This document shows, piece by piece, positions 39,701 through 50,529 of a stretch of 64,000 nt of DNA (position 1 is its first letter; every line of letters starts with the position of its first letter). Where the stretch lies: the NCBI RefSeq assembly GCF_000189635.1, contig NW_002476027.1, positions 124,001-188,000 of the forward strand. Reading direction: 5' to 3'. The translations under genes and the position numbers were made by a program. This DNA is from Tetrahymena thermophila SB210. Its lineage: Eukaryota > Ciliophora > Oligohymenophorea > Hymenostomatida > Tetrahymenidae. Below the pieces are notes generated by a model. The model did no database searches. It worked only from the letters and a program-made list of their open reading frames with translations, and was not told the origin of the DNA.

Positions 39701-40234
39701 TTGATAATATAAAATAAAAAATCTATGATATTTTATGATAGCAACAAATAAGTAGAATACTAAAAAGATATTGATGTACAGTCTATTCTGCCAATTTATT
39801 ATCATCCAATAATAATTGAAGATGAAACTCAGAAGCTTAGTACTAACAATGAAAATAAATTTGATGAAACAAAATCGTATTTATTTAATATATCAATTAA
39901 AAATTTTGAATTAAAGAATTAAAATAAAATAATTAAAAAAGGAAAAAAGTTGTTGGAGTTGTATAATTTGTAATTAAGTCTAGGAAGTAAATAGCTTAAT
40001 CATAAATAAGCGAGATAATAATTGTTGATTAGGGATTATTAAGCTATGACATTGATTACAAATGTTTTTGTGAATACATACAGTCAGCATATGAATTGGT
40101 CTTTGGTAATAAAAATAGCTGAAGTCATAAATTAATTAATTAAATTTTAATTTATTGTTGAAAATTAAATTCAAAATCTTTATTTATTTATTTATTTATT
40201 ACCTTAAAAGATTTGTTTGATAAACATTTTATGA
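36795..40234 (+). CDS. Coiled-coil protein with a GAF-like C-terminal domain
   Basis: Starts MFTDRNLHSKSNQNLRD at 36795; TGA at 40232-40234. About 900 residues in at least seven exons. The first third is Ser/Asn-rich. The middle third is Lys/Glu/Gln-rich coiled coil (for example LVKENENYKKQLKMKDQEIE). From about 38760 the pattern is that of a GAF small-molecule sensor domain: a helix (YSEKVNSMIHEIMYLINFTS), VYVSRNFKQNFQAENVHLWV, then after introns GILRTYNQQGKEL and the second half with VVFPIYLQ, YLVGIFEVS and a long final helix (LTKFLRYIFKKLHEW). A weaker similar block follows (LQSNAAQFVFVEDDYIILYQ). No cyclase, kinase or phosphodiesterase domain is visible after it, so the sensor would act through the coiled coil. 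Introns are typical GT...AG of 50-170 nt. The ligand is unknown. Confidence 0.75.
40175..40200. repeat. (TTTA)n simple repeat
   Basis: Run of TTTA units. It falls in the last coding bases of the GAF-like gene, where it is translated as alternating hydrophobic and aromatic residues, so the true C-terminus may lie slightly earlier if an unseen intron removes it. Confidence 0.6.
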
Positions 40235-40307
40235 TTAAAATTAATTATAAATTTAAATATCCTTAAACAACATAAATAAATTTATTTGCATTATACATAT
40301 TTAAAAC

Positions 40308-42967
40308 TCAATCAAAGTCCTCTTCGTAATCATCTTCTTAATCTTTATGTTTTTAACCTTTTTAGGTTTCTTTTGCTTTTTCCTGATCAAGTACCTCTTT
40401 TTACTATTAATCTCCTTATTGTTTATTTTCTGAATTTTTATTTTCAATTAATTCTCGGTCGGCATCATTGATTTCATACTAAGTTCCAGAGTCTTCTTCA
40501 AGTTCAAACTCCTCTTCATACTCCACAGGTTCTTCTTTTTTATTTGCTTGATTTTCTTCTTGGACAGTTTGATTCTTTTTTATATTATCTTCATTATCAA
40601 TTGACTCTTTTTATTCAGGAGTTGCTTACCTATGTAAATCTGTGTTTTGATTATTATTTTGTTTTTATTTCGATTAGAATGATTCTTAACTAACATTCTT
40701 TTTGTAGCCAGTGTCATTAAAAGAAAACTTTATCATCTTTTTATTTACTTCTTCATGGGGATGGTGATTCACTATCTACTCATTAGGTTTTTCGAATTCA
40801 TCTTTTTTCTTTTGCTCTTCTTCTTCATCAAACTTTTCAAAGGGATCTTCGTACTCTTCTTCTGTATTTTGCTTATCGTTATTATTAAGCTAATTTTATT
40901 TTTATTCTTCTTCATCGTCATCAAATTCATCATAATCATCTTCATATGTATTTTCAATTTGCTCTTCTGTAACTTTTTTGTCATTTTTTATTGGATTTTT
41001 TTTATTCTGTTAACTTATGGCTGCTTTATTTTGTGAGTTTTTATTGGGTTAATTTTTATTTTAAATCTATTTAGACTTTTCTATAGATTTGTCTTAATTT
41101 TTTTTCTAATTATTCTATTATACAGTTTGTGGTTGTTTATTTTTTTAATTTAAATTAGAATATTTTTAAATATTTGCTTTATTGTTTATCTCTTAATCTT
41201 TGCTAGTATTAGTTTTAGCTTTTTATTTTTCTCTTAAACCATTTTGAGATTAAATTTATTCTGAGTTTTTCTTGTGTCCCTCTTTTTGATTAGGAGAATA
41301 ACTGTTTAGTCTTCTTTTTTAGCTCAATTAGGCTTCAGAGGAAGAGGGTTTGAAAAATTTTTTATTTTGGCTTTTTGTATTGCCATCTAAAGATTTGTTA
41401 TGTGAACTTCCAAGTTTATTTTTTTTATAAGGCGATACATGATCATCATCGCTATCTTAGATTTCTCCTTCTTTTGAAAGCAAGTCAGTTGAATTAAAAT
41501 TTTTTGTTTAATTTAATGACTTTAATTTATAAACAGTTTTTGTTTAAATAGGCAACAAGTGAACTGCTTGTTTTGGTTTCTAAAAATGAATAGTCATTTC
41601 ATATTTATTCAACTGAATTCTCTTAAAAAGCTCGTTAATATCTTCGTTGCAATCTTTTCGGTAGAATTTTATTCCTTTTGATAATTTAAACAAAATTTTA
41701 ATATAATTAATCTCAATTATAAAACTACCCTCTGCTTCTCTTATTGAGTGTTTATATATTTCTCCTTTAGCATTTTCTAATTGAATTATGAACTCTCTAT
41801 TTTAATCATAATAGAAATCAAGATTAATTTAAAATATTTGTGATATTCTATTTATTTAAATACCCTTATTCTATTTTAATTTCAGCAAAATAAGGTTCAT
41901 CATGTATGATGGCTGTCTTCCTGTAAATTATTTTTCGCTATTCTCTCATTAATTTCTTTAAGTAATTAGTTCTCTCAGTATCACCTTAATTTTTTTTAGG
42001 TAAATTTCAAAAACAAAGAAGAATAAATCATATTTTTATAAACAATTGATGTAATAAAATAAAATTTACTATGCATCGTATGATAAAATTTAGAGGGAAC
42101 AGTAATGTTACTAATTACTAAAAATTTTTCTTTCTCTTAGTTATATTATTGATTATTTATTCCTATTAAGGAATGATTTTCAGTCAGCTAAATAGACTCA
42201 TTATTTATATTGGTTTATTGTAATTGAACATTTGAAGAATTATTTGCATCTATTATAGAAGACTGGTCTTTGAAGATAGAAGACATATTATTTACATTAC
42301 CAATTTGTGTACCACTTTTAACGTTTCCATTCTAATCATACTAAATAGAAGCTTTTAAATTCTCGTCTTTAAGTTGATTTTTTGTAGTACCAAAGTTAAA
42401 AGCAGATCCATGTTTATCACTGCTAGTTCTATGGGCTTTAAGATTTTGAGTTTGCTGATAATACTATGGAAATTCGCTTCTAACCAATAGAATTTTCTTT
42501 CTCTCTTCTGCTTCTTACTCCCATTTTTTAACATCAAATATGCTCTTTGTCTCTTAAATTCTCCTAAAAATAACTTAATTTTCTTAATCTCTTTGCTATT
42601 TTTACTTTTTAAAAAACCCTTAATGTAAAGTTCCAAGGTGTTGAATTTTATTTGTAGCTGTGACATTTCCAACAGCAGTTATCGAATTTAAATTAGTTTT
42701 ATTTGAATTTGTAGCAATAGAATAATTAAGGTTAAATGTTCTCATTGAGGAATTAGCTTGTATACTTAAAAGTCGTTTAACATGAACATCATTTTATTTT
42801 TATAACTCAAGCTGCTAAAAGAAATTATGATTCTGCTTTCTTACTATACTACTTGTATTATTCTAATGATCTACGCTACATTTAACATTCTGAAGCTTTT
42901 GCTAATGAATTTCCCACTCCTTTTTTTTATCTTGGTTAAAAATGATTTTGCTTGGTGCTTTGAACAT
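40308..42967 (-). CDS. Acidic low-complexity protein, unrecognised
   Basis: Starts MFKAPSKIIFNQDKKKEWE at 42967; TGA at 40308-40310. Three exons: the first (to about 42108) is Asn/Gln/Ser-rich, the second is short and basic (NYLKKLMREQRKIIYRKTA), and the third runs from about 41800 to the stop. Just after the second splice there is a compact, ordered block (GEFIIQLENAKGEIYKHSIR; GIKFYRKDCNEDINELFKRI) of roughly 90 residues. After it the protein is disordered: Lys/Asn/Gln-rich, then strongly acidic (YEDDYDEFDDDEEE; EEEYEDPFEKFDEEEE; VEYEEEFELEEDSG) up to the terminus DDYEEDFD. About 790 residues in total. I cannot assign a family. Confidence 0.75.
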
Positions 42968-43775
42968 TTTGTAAACTCCTTTAATATCTTTAAGAAATAA
43001 TCTTTGATACTTTACAAAATCTAAATTAATGATTTTTTTTTTTTTAATATCAAGGATTAATAATGAAAATGAAAAATTTTTTAATTAATTCAGTGAAGTT
43101 ATAAATCCGTAAGTAAAGAATAAAAAGAATAAATTCATTTATAAAATCAAAAACTATTACTTATCTATAATTTTTGATGAACATTCAGTACAAAATTTAT
43201 TTATTTAATTATGCTTTCACTGATTTAATTCAAGCAAAATATTACAAATCAATCATTAAGATATTTCTAAATATACAAAATAAAAATATAAATTAGTTTG
43301 TTATTTATCTAATCGATAAGATCTATTCTGTCTGTCTTGATAATTTACTAAAAAACTTTATTAAAATTAATTTTTTCAAGTACAAGATTTTTATTTTATT
43401 TATCATAGTTCCTATTATTCGATTTTCAATATGATTTATTCAGTGAAGTTATAAATCCGTAAGTATAGAATAAAAAGAATAAATTCATTTATAAAATCAA
43501 AAACTATTACTTATCTATAATTTTTGATGAACATTCAGTACAAAATTTATTTATTGAATTATGCTTTCACTGATTTAATTCAAGTAAAATATTACAAATC
43601 AATCATTAAGATATTTCTAAATATACAAAATAAAAATATAAATTAGTTTGTTATTTATCTAATCAATAAGATCTATTCTATCTGTCTTGATAAATTAATA
43701 AAAACTTTAATAAAATTAATTTTTTTAAGTACTTGATTTTTATTTTTATTTATCAGAGTTCCTATTATTCGATTT
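42968..43775. other. Intergenic spacer filled mostly by a tandem duplication
   Basis: The space between the acidic-protein gene and the diacylglycerol kinase gene consists of about 120 nt of A/T-rich DNA followed by two copies of a 350-nt unit. No other gene seen. Confidence 0.75.
43088..43437. repeat. 350-bp tandem duplication, copy 1
   Basis: Begins ATTCAGTGAAGTTATAAATC and is followed directly by a near-identical second copy with a period of exactly 350. Its right end matches the final codons and stop of the diacylglycerol kinase gene in antisense (TCAATATGA), so the unit includes the extreme 3' end of that gene. It is non-coding apart from this. Confidence 0.95.
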
Positions 43776-43786
43776 TCAATATGAAT
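43438..43786. repeat. 350-bp tandem duplication, copy 2
   Basis: Second copy of the unit at 43088. Only scattered single-base differences and one or two 1-nt indels separate the copies (for example AAGTAAAG versus AAGTATAG, CAAGCAAA versus CAAGTAAA), so the duplication is recent. This copy contains the actual stop codon of the kinase gene. Confidence 0.95.
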
Positions 43787-45921
43787 TTCCTTATGTATTG
43801 ATAAGTACTTGAATTTTCCCATTAGGAAGCTATTTGTTTTATTTTATTTTAACTGAAAGTGGACTATCTACTTAGTAGTACTCTCCATCTATCTGAAAGT
43901 ACGTTGTAATTGGATTTTATTTATTTTCACCTTACATTTTTTTAAATTTTAAAACAAAAGGTCCTTTACCTTATGCTACTCGAGATGCTTATCCACTTAT
44001 AAACCTTTCATTAGCCAAGCTAATTGCTGATGTAAAAGATACAAATTCAACCATACCATCTCCAAAGTCTTACTTTTAAAATTAATCTTAAACTTTATTA
44101 TGGTCAAACTTCTCCAAACCTACCTACCCTTTACTGCTTGTCCATATTTTGTTTGTTCCTCCAGCATAAGAGTTTATATTTAGAATAAGTAAGCAAGCAG
44201 GATTTCCTTTCAAAATATTATTATTCTTTTTATCTTCAATTTTTTTTTGCTAAGACTCCCTAAGTTATTCTATAAAATGATTAGTCAAAACAAAAATAAA
44301 TAGTACTATTTACATGCTTATTATGCAGTTAATGCCATCGAAGCGCTTCTTGTATTAAAAATAACTTGCTTATTAGAAAAATTATCTTCTATTGAAATGT
44401 CTAATTCCGATATCTATTTATTGTTTTTTATTTTAGGCATATTGATTTTTTTTTTTTTTCAAATATGAATTTTAATTTCACCTTATCTTAACTAACATCT
44501 TCTTCATGAAGCTCTTCTAACGCATCAACTACCTAAGATATTTTAGAAGTCCTTAAAAATGTTTTTTTGAATCCTTCCCAACAATAAACACACTTATTGC
44601 CTATTTAAGAAGTTGTTCTATTCTTATCAAAACCGATTCCTATTCTTGCATCAATTCCTATGCTAAAATAATTTGACATAGGTTTTTTCATAATTTTCAA
44701 AATATCTCCATTACTATCCTTCATTTATTTTTTTACAGCCTTTCCATTTTCTTTCTCTATTCTTTTAAATGATCCATTCTTTATATATGAATATAATTTC
44801 TATATTATTAGTAAAAAAATAAAGAAAAAGTATATATACCTCACCTGCTTTGAATTTAATTTCCCAAATATCAAAAGGTGCTACTTTCGCTTTAATCCAT
44901 TTTCTGACCATTTCCTTAAGCCCTTTGAGATTTTTACCGATATAGTCATCAGGTACGCCTCCTCCCCAACCTATAATAAATTAATTAAGTATATTAAAAT
45001 AGAAGCTTACATCAAAATCAGTATTTTTAAATTCATCTTTCTTACCTAAAACTCTAGAGAAATCATTTCCTGTACCAAAAGGCACAATTCCAATAGGAAT
45101 ACTACTTAAATCCATTTTCTTATTCAACATTTCTTAAATAACCCACATAACAGTACCATCGCCTCCTCCTACAATTACTCTAATATTTTACCTTCCTATA
45201 AATATTAATCAAAAAATTATGGTGAACTAATAACTTTAACTAACTTAAATACCACTATCTTATTTATGTTTAAGTAATGTGAATCCCCTTTCTTTATTTT
45301 CTCCATTTTTTAAATCATAAAAAAAAACTTCAACTTATTAATTTTCTTTATCACCTTTATTCATTTCTAAAACAAAATTTATTCTTTCAGCCTAATTATT
45401 TTAAAATTTCAAGTTAAAAATGCTTATATAGTTAGCACAGTACCTATATTTTTATAAAATTTGCTGCTTAGTTGCCTCCACTAGTAGAGTTAACAAATAA
45501 GAAAAATGTAAAATTTGGGTCAAACAGATTCTCATCATAGTTATGAACTAACTATTCCTTCATACCCTTTCTTTCTAAATTAGATGTATCTCTATTTACG
45601 ATTTCTATGTCATCCTAAATATCTATGTCTTTAAATATTTTATAATTATATTAATCATCAACACAAAAATTTCTTAACTATAGGTATTCGAATAAATAAA
45701 AAATTACTTTTAGATTAGTTATCTTAAGTAAAAAATGGGTTAACACTTATATTCTACTAAAAGTGTTATTAATGTTAATTAGGTTATGTATCTAAAGTTC
45801 TTGTAGTATGAATCGTTTAATATGGAACCTCTGAACCTATATTTTAATTTTTTGATTCAAGTTCTATTACATTTGTTAATTTTGCTTTTAAATCACTTTA
45901 GAATGTTTAGTCTTGATCCAT
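43776..45921 (-). CDS. Diacylglycerol kinase
   Basis: Starts MDQDQTFQSDLKAKLTNVIE at 45921; TGA at 43776-43778. About 570 residues. The catalytic (DAGKc) domain opens FFLFVNSTSGGNQAANFIK, has the nucleotide-binding RVIVGGGDGTVMWVI (about 45150-45185) and IPIGIVPFGTGNDFSRVLG, and continues across an intron into GWGGGVPDDYIGKNLKG. The accessory domain follows: MSNYFSIGIDARIGIGFDKN, NINSYAGGTNKIW, FGDGMVEFVSFTSAISLANE and YFQIDGEYYQVDSPL. These match the family motifs closely. The enzyme phosphorylates diacylglycerol to phosphatidic acid, ending diacylglycerol signals. No C1 zinc fingers, EF hands or PH domain are visible, so this is a minimal form with only a short N-terminal extension. Introns include one of 30 nt in the N-terminal part. 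Its 3' end lies inside a 350-bp tandem duplication. Confidence 0.93.
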
Positions 45922-46635
45922 TTTAATGTCTTATTCAACAATTTTAATTAATTTTTGCAAAAAAAAAAAAAATTTTGTATAAACTTAATTCTTTACAGAT
46001 ACCAACAACAAATTATTAAAATAAATCAAATATAAAAAAGAAATTTTTGACCTTATGACATTCTGTGTTAATAAAGTTAAAAATATTTAAGCAAAATTGA
46101 TAAATAAATATATGTCATATGTTTACATAAATATTCTTAATATGCTAATTATATTTTTTTAAATTTTTAAAATAATAACTACTTTGATTAATAACATACT
46201 CTTATTTAACATTATAAATATTATCTAATATAATTTCTCTTATTGTAAATAATTAAACAATTTTGTGACAAAACTCAATATATTTCAGTTAAAAATTCTT
46301 TTAATACTTCATTTTAATATTAATAATATAATATTTGTAAATATATTTTAGACTATTTAAATAATTTTAATGATCAATATCAGAAGATTTATTTGAGAAG
46401 TCTGATTATTTTAAAATAATTTACTCCACTTAATTAGCATTTAATGTAGTTAAGTCTTAAATAAATAGAATTAGAAATTTTTGAAAAAATCAAACAAATT
46501 ATTAATTAAATTTATAAACAATATTCAAAATTAGTCTATAAAGCAATATAGGAGTAGTCATTTTTTAAAATACCAAAGATAAAATAAAATAAAAGTTGAA
46601 TTGATTTTTGATATCTGAAATTACTTACTTAAAAA
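45922..46635. other. Intergenic spacer, divergent promoters
   Basis: About 0.7 kb of A/T-rich DNA between divergent genes, with a poly-A tract near 45960. No gene or motif recognised. Confidence 0.65.
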
Positions 46636-49590
46636 ATGGACTTAGAAAGCTAAGTAGGCCCAGAAGATTTAGCAAGGAGCCTTATTAGAGAGTTTTTTTT
46701 AAAATTAGGGTATAAAAACTCATTAGATATATTTGAAAAAGAGGATAAAAGACCTAGGGTAAAAATGACCAAGCTTGATTTAATTAAGTTTCTCTCAATG
46801 GAGAGACTAATCAAAAATAATAAACAAAAAATTCAACCATAATAGACCATGCTTGAAATCTTAACTGATTATTTATTTTCGAAATTCAAGGGAAGATAAA
46901 CAAATGGAGGATTAAGTGGTGATAAAACCAATACAAATTTAGATGAAGGGTAATCTGTTTATAGTTAAAATATTAAAAATTAAGAATATTAAGACAGTCT
47001 TTATGGTTCTTAAACTAATATAACAAATAAAATATCAAATGCAACAGGATTTAATATTCATAGGCCTCTAAGTGATAATAACTATTCTAATAATGTTTCC
47101 ACTGGAAATTCAAATATAAGTAACGGCAGTAATAATATTGGAGTAAATTCATATTTAAGCTAAAAAAATAATGGACATATTTCTGGATTTAGCTCCCATA
47201 TTAGCAACAGTACAAATAATAGTAATAGCTAACCACATTCATCAAATTAATCATGGATTACACAAAATACTTTAAACAATCCCTAATCTATAACTGCAGA
47301 GCAATCCAGACCTCCTAAATCAGCTGGCTAGTAAACTCAAAATCCAAATAATATCAAAGGAGCATAATAATAGCAAGGTATTAAGCCCACATAATAACTA
47401 AAAGATTTCTCACAAGAAAAAGAAAGTGATTATTTATCTTATTTAGAAGACCAAAGTAAAAAAAGTAGCAACAATAGTAGCGGGTTAAATATTGGAACTC
47501 CTTAACAAGTTGTTGTAAATTCTGCAAACGCAAATAAAGACACAGCTTCTCCCTTCATAGACTAAAATTTAGCAAAAAATTTTAACTAGCCAAATATTAA
47601 TAATGATGATGGAGAGTTTAAATTCGAATCCAGAAGAGGTAACATGAAAAAAATTGCAAGGCCTCCTTCCAGTGATAAAAGGAATTTACAGTAAAGTGAA
47701 TAAATAACTTCTATCAGAACAAGTATCAACGGATAGTTAGATACAAATGTTACAAATAGTAATGTAACAACCACTAAAAACCAGAATTCTGAGTTCTTTA
47801 ACAATTTTAATGAATTGATAAATTAAGGTAGTATCTAAAATAATAAGTTAGATTTTAATGATCCCTTATTTGGAGAAGTTACAAATTAATCTCAGTTACT
47901 TCATCAAATGCCAAACAAAATCAGTAGTAATAACAATAATAATGACTCGAACGAAAACGCTGAGTTAAAAAGACCTGTGTCACGTTAAAATAAGTCAAAT
48001 GTAAATGAATAGTTTTAATCATCTAATTAAGCTTCATCTAATGTAGAGGAATCAAACAACTCTAAGCAATTCAATTTTTTCAATAAAAAGAAAAAATAGG
48101 AAGATCCATCTTAGGAAAATAATAAATAATCTTCTTAAAGTGCTATGAATTAAATACATGAGGAAGATGATTTTGATAAGATGTTAGGAGCTAATTAAGC
48201 AATTACTTCAATTAAACATATTGAGAATCCAAAGAAAAAAAAAGGAATATTTGATGAGGATGATGACGACTTAGATTTCTCATAAAATTAAAAAAGTAGA
48301 AGAAAAGCAAGTCAGTAGGATACAAAAGAATAAATAGGATCTGACTTAAATGATACTGAACATGCAAAAATTAACTTCTTTGAACCAGGAAAAGTTAATT
48401 TTGATTTCTAGCCTCCTAAGATAAACTTTTCTAAAACTGCAGGGATATAGACTTTTTCTAAGAAAAATATTTAGAGCCTAAGTGGAATTGAAGTTCAGGA
48501 TATAAAAAGACTTCTTTTTAATCAGTCATAAAATAAATTTCTTCCAGCTTCATGGTCATAAGGATTTATTTTGAATGAAAATGATGATTGTTTTTATGGC
48601 CTTTTCTAAAAGGAAGGTGGTCCTTGTGGAGTCATTGCCTGCGTTTAAGCTTTCTATTTAAAATATTTATTTTTTGTCTATCCAACAACATCACAAACAG
48701 CAGGGAGAAATTTATAAGATTTCAAAAATAAGATAATAAAAGAAAACTGCTTAGTCGCTGCCTTAGCAGAAATATTATTTAACTGCAGAGGAGATGATGG
48801 AGTTATCCGCTTTGCAATTATTTAAAATTAATCAGGTGCTAACAGTTCTTCATAATCTGCCCCTATAGATTGCTGTGGATATATTTCAACAAAGGTTTAA
48901 ACTATAGAGTAAGCATATGAAGCATTACATGCTTATAAATCAGACTACATTGGATAGCACAATTAAGGCGTCACAACTTTTCTTTATAGTGTTATATTAA
49001 CAAAAGGAATCAAAGCTATTTAAGAAGAAATGGATAGCTCTGAAAATGCACTAATAGGGCATCATGGTCATTGTTCATAAGAATAAGTTAATTTATTCTT
49101 GACAGGTAAAGCACGTTCGAATTGTTTTGATGGAGAAAAAGTATTAGATGGTGATTACAAACTTAAAGGAATAGACAGCCGCTCTTAATTTGGTTTTCTT
49201 ACAATATTTGAGCATCTTAAGTATATTGAGGTAGGTTCCTATTTAAAAACTCCCCTTTTTCCCATATGGATAATTTGTAAAGAGTATCATTACTCAGTAA
49301 TTTTTGCAAAAGATTTTAGAGCTAATGAAAAAGCTTAACAACCACACTTTGATTTAGTATACTACGATGAATTGTATAATCCATAAGATAGAATTATTTT
49401 AACCGTTACATAGAAAAAATATGCAAAATCAAATTATATTTCTTCACAATCTTCAGACTAACAACACTTCTTATTTAACAAAAAAAATGACGAAGATGAT
49501 GATATGATTCCTGTAATTGAGCTTGTAATGCGTACAAAATGGGGTAAAGAGATAAAAGTTGATTGGAATGGTACATAACCTATATTATGA
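46636..49590 (+). CDS. MINDY-4-like deubiquitinase (DUF4205)
   Basis: One uninterrupted exon of 985 codons from ATG 46636 to TGA 49588-49590. Residues about 10-60 look like a LisH dimerisation motif (LARSLIREFFLKLGYKNSLD). Residues 90-590 are Asn/Ser/Gln-rich and disordered, with acidic patches. The C-terminal 380 residues are the MINDY catalytic domain: KEGGPCGVIACVQAFYLKYL holds the nucleophile (Cys664 by my count), followed by NLFLTGKARSNCFDGEK, SQFGFLTIFEHLKYIEVGSY and FPIWIICKEYHYSVIFAKDF with the catalytic His (about 885), then MRTKWGKEIKVDW. MINDY proteases prefer to trim Lys48-linked ubiquitin chains; that preference is family knowledge. LisH plus this domain order points to the MINDY-4 rather than the MINDY-1 group. 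The lack of introns is unusual beside its neighbours. Confidence 0.92.
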
Positions 49591-50529
49591 AAATAAAAAA
49601 ATAAAAGAATTCTTTATGCTTCTAAAATAATATAAAGAATAATTAAAATAATTTATAAATAAATTTTGCTTTTGATGATTCATTTAAAAATAAACTAAAA
49701 ACAAATATTATGTGAAATAATTTATTTTATTTGGTTGAGTTAGTGAAAAAATTATTATTTTTAGTTTTATAAATAATTAATTAGTTAATATTATAAAAAT
49801 GAATATTTTTTGTGTTTAAAAAGTGATAATTTAACAACTTGCTTAATTTTAATGCAAATTAAAATAATTTATTTCTTAATTTATAATTTTTTATTTTAAA
49901 TTTAAATAATTTTATTTTAGATACATATTATTGGTATTTATTTCTTTTTTTATTTAAAGATTAATTACAATAAGGTTTGTTATCTCTTAAGTTATATCAT
50001 GAAAATGATTAAATTAAATAGTTATTTACATTTCTCTAAAATAAAATACATAATTGTTAAAATAATTTTTAATTAGATTTCGCTTATGAGGATAGATAAA
50101 ATTACCAAAAGATATTAATGAAATAATTCATTTTAATTAAATAATTAATAGATTAGCTAATAACCTATCTCATCAATATTAATATAAAATAAAGTAAAAT
50201 AATTTATTTATTAATTTATCATTTTCGATTTAAAAATGAAAAATTCTATTTTTTAATACAAATCATTTGTACATATTTTATTTATTTATTTATTTTGTTT
50301 ATTAATTATCAGTTTAAATGAATAAAGATTTAATTCTATTATCTATTACACTAAAATATTGCTTTATTTTAAAGAATTAATTATTTTAAATATTTTTCCG
50401 AAATTAATGAAAAACAAAAAGATACATACAAATTTTTATAATTTATTTCAGCTACAACTTTTTTGATAAATTTATTAATTATTTATAAGGCAATTAGTTA
50501 GGCGAAAAAATATAAATATCTTCAATAAA
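49591..50529. other. Intergenic spacer
   Basis: About 0.9 kb of A/T-rich DNA between two plus-strand genes, with ATTT/TTTA runs near 50278-50300. No gene seen. Confidence 0.65.

Noticed and set aside
40755-41036. Plus-strand hydrophobic 93-codon frame that looks like a membrane protein
   Set aside because: It is antisense to the acidic protein gene; GAA/GAT/AAA codons on the minus strand read as Phe/Ile/Leu on the plus strand.
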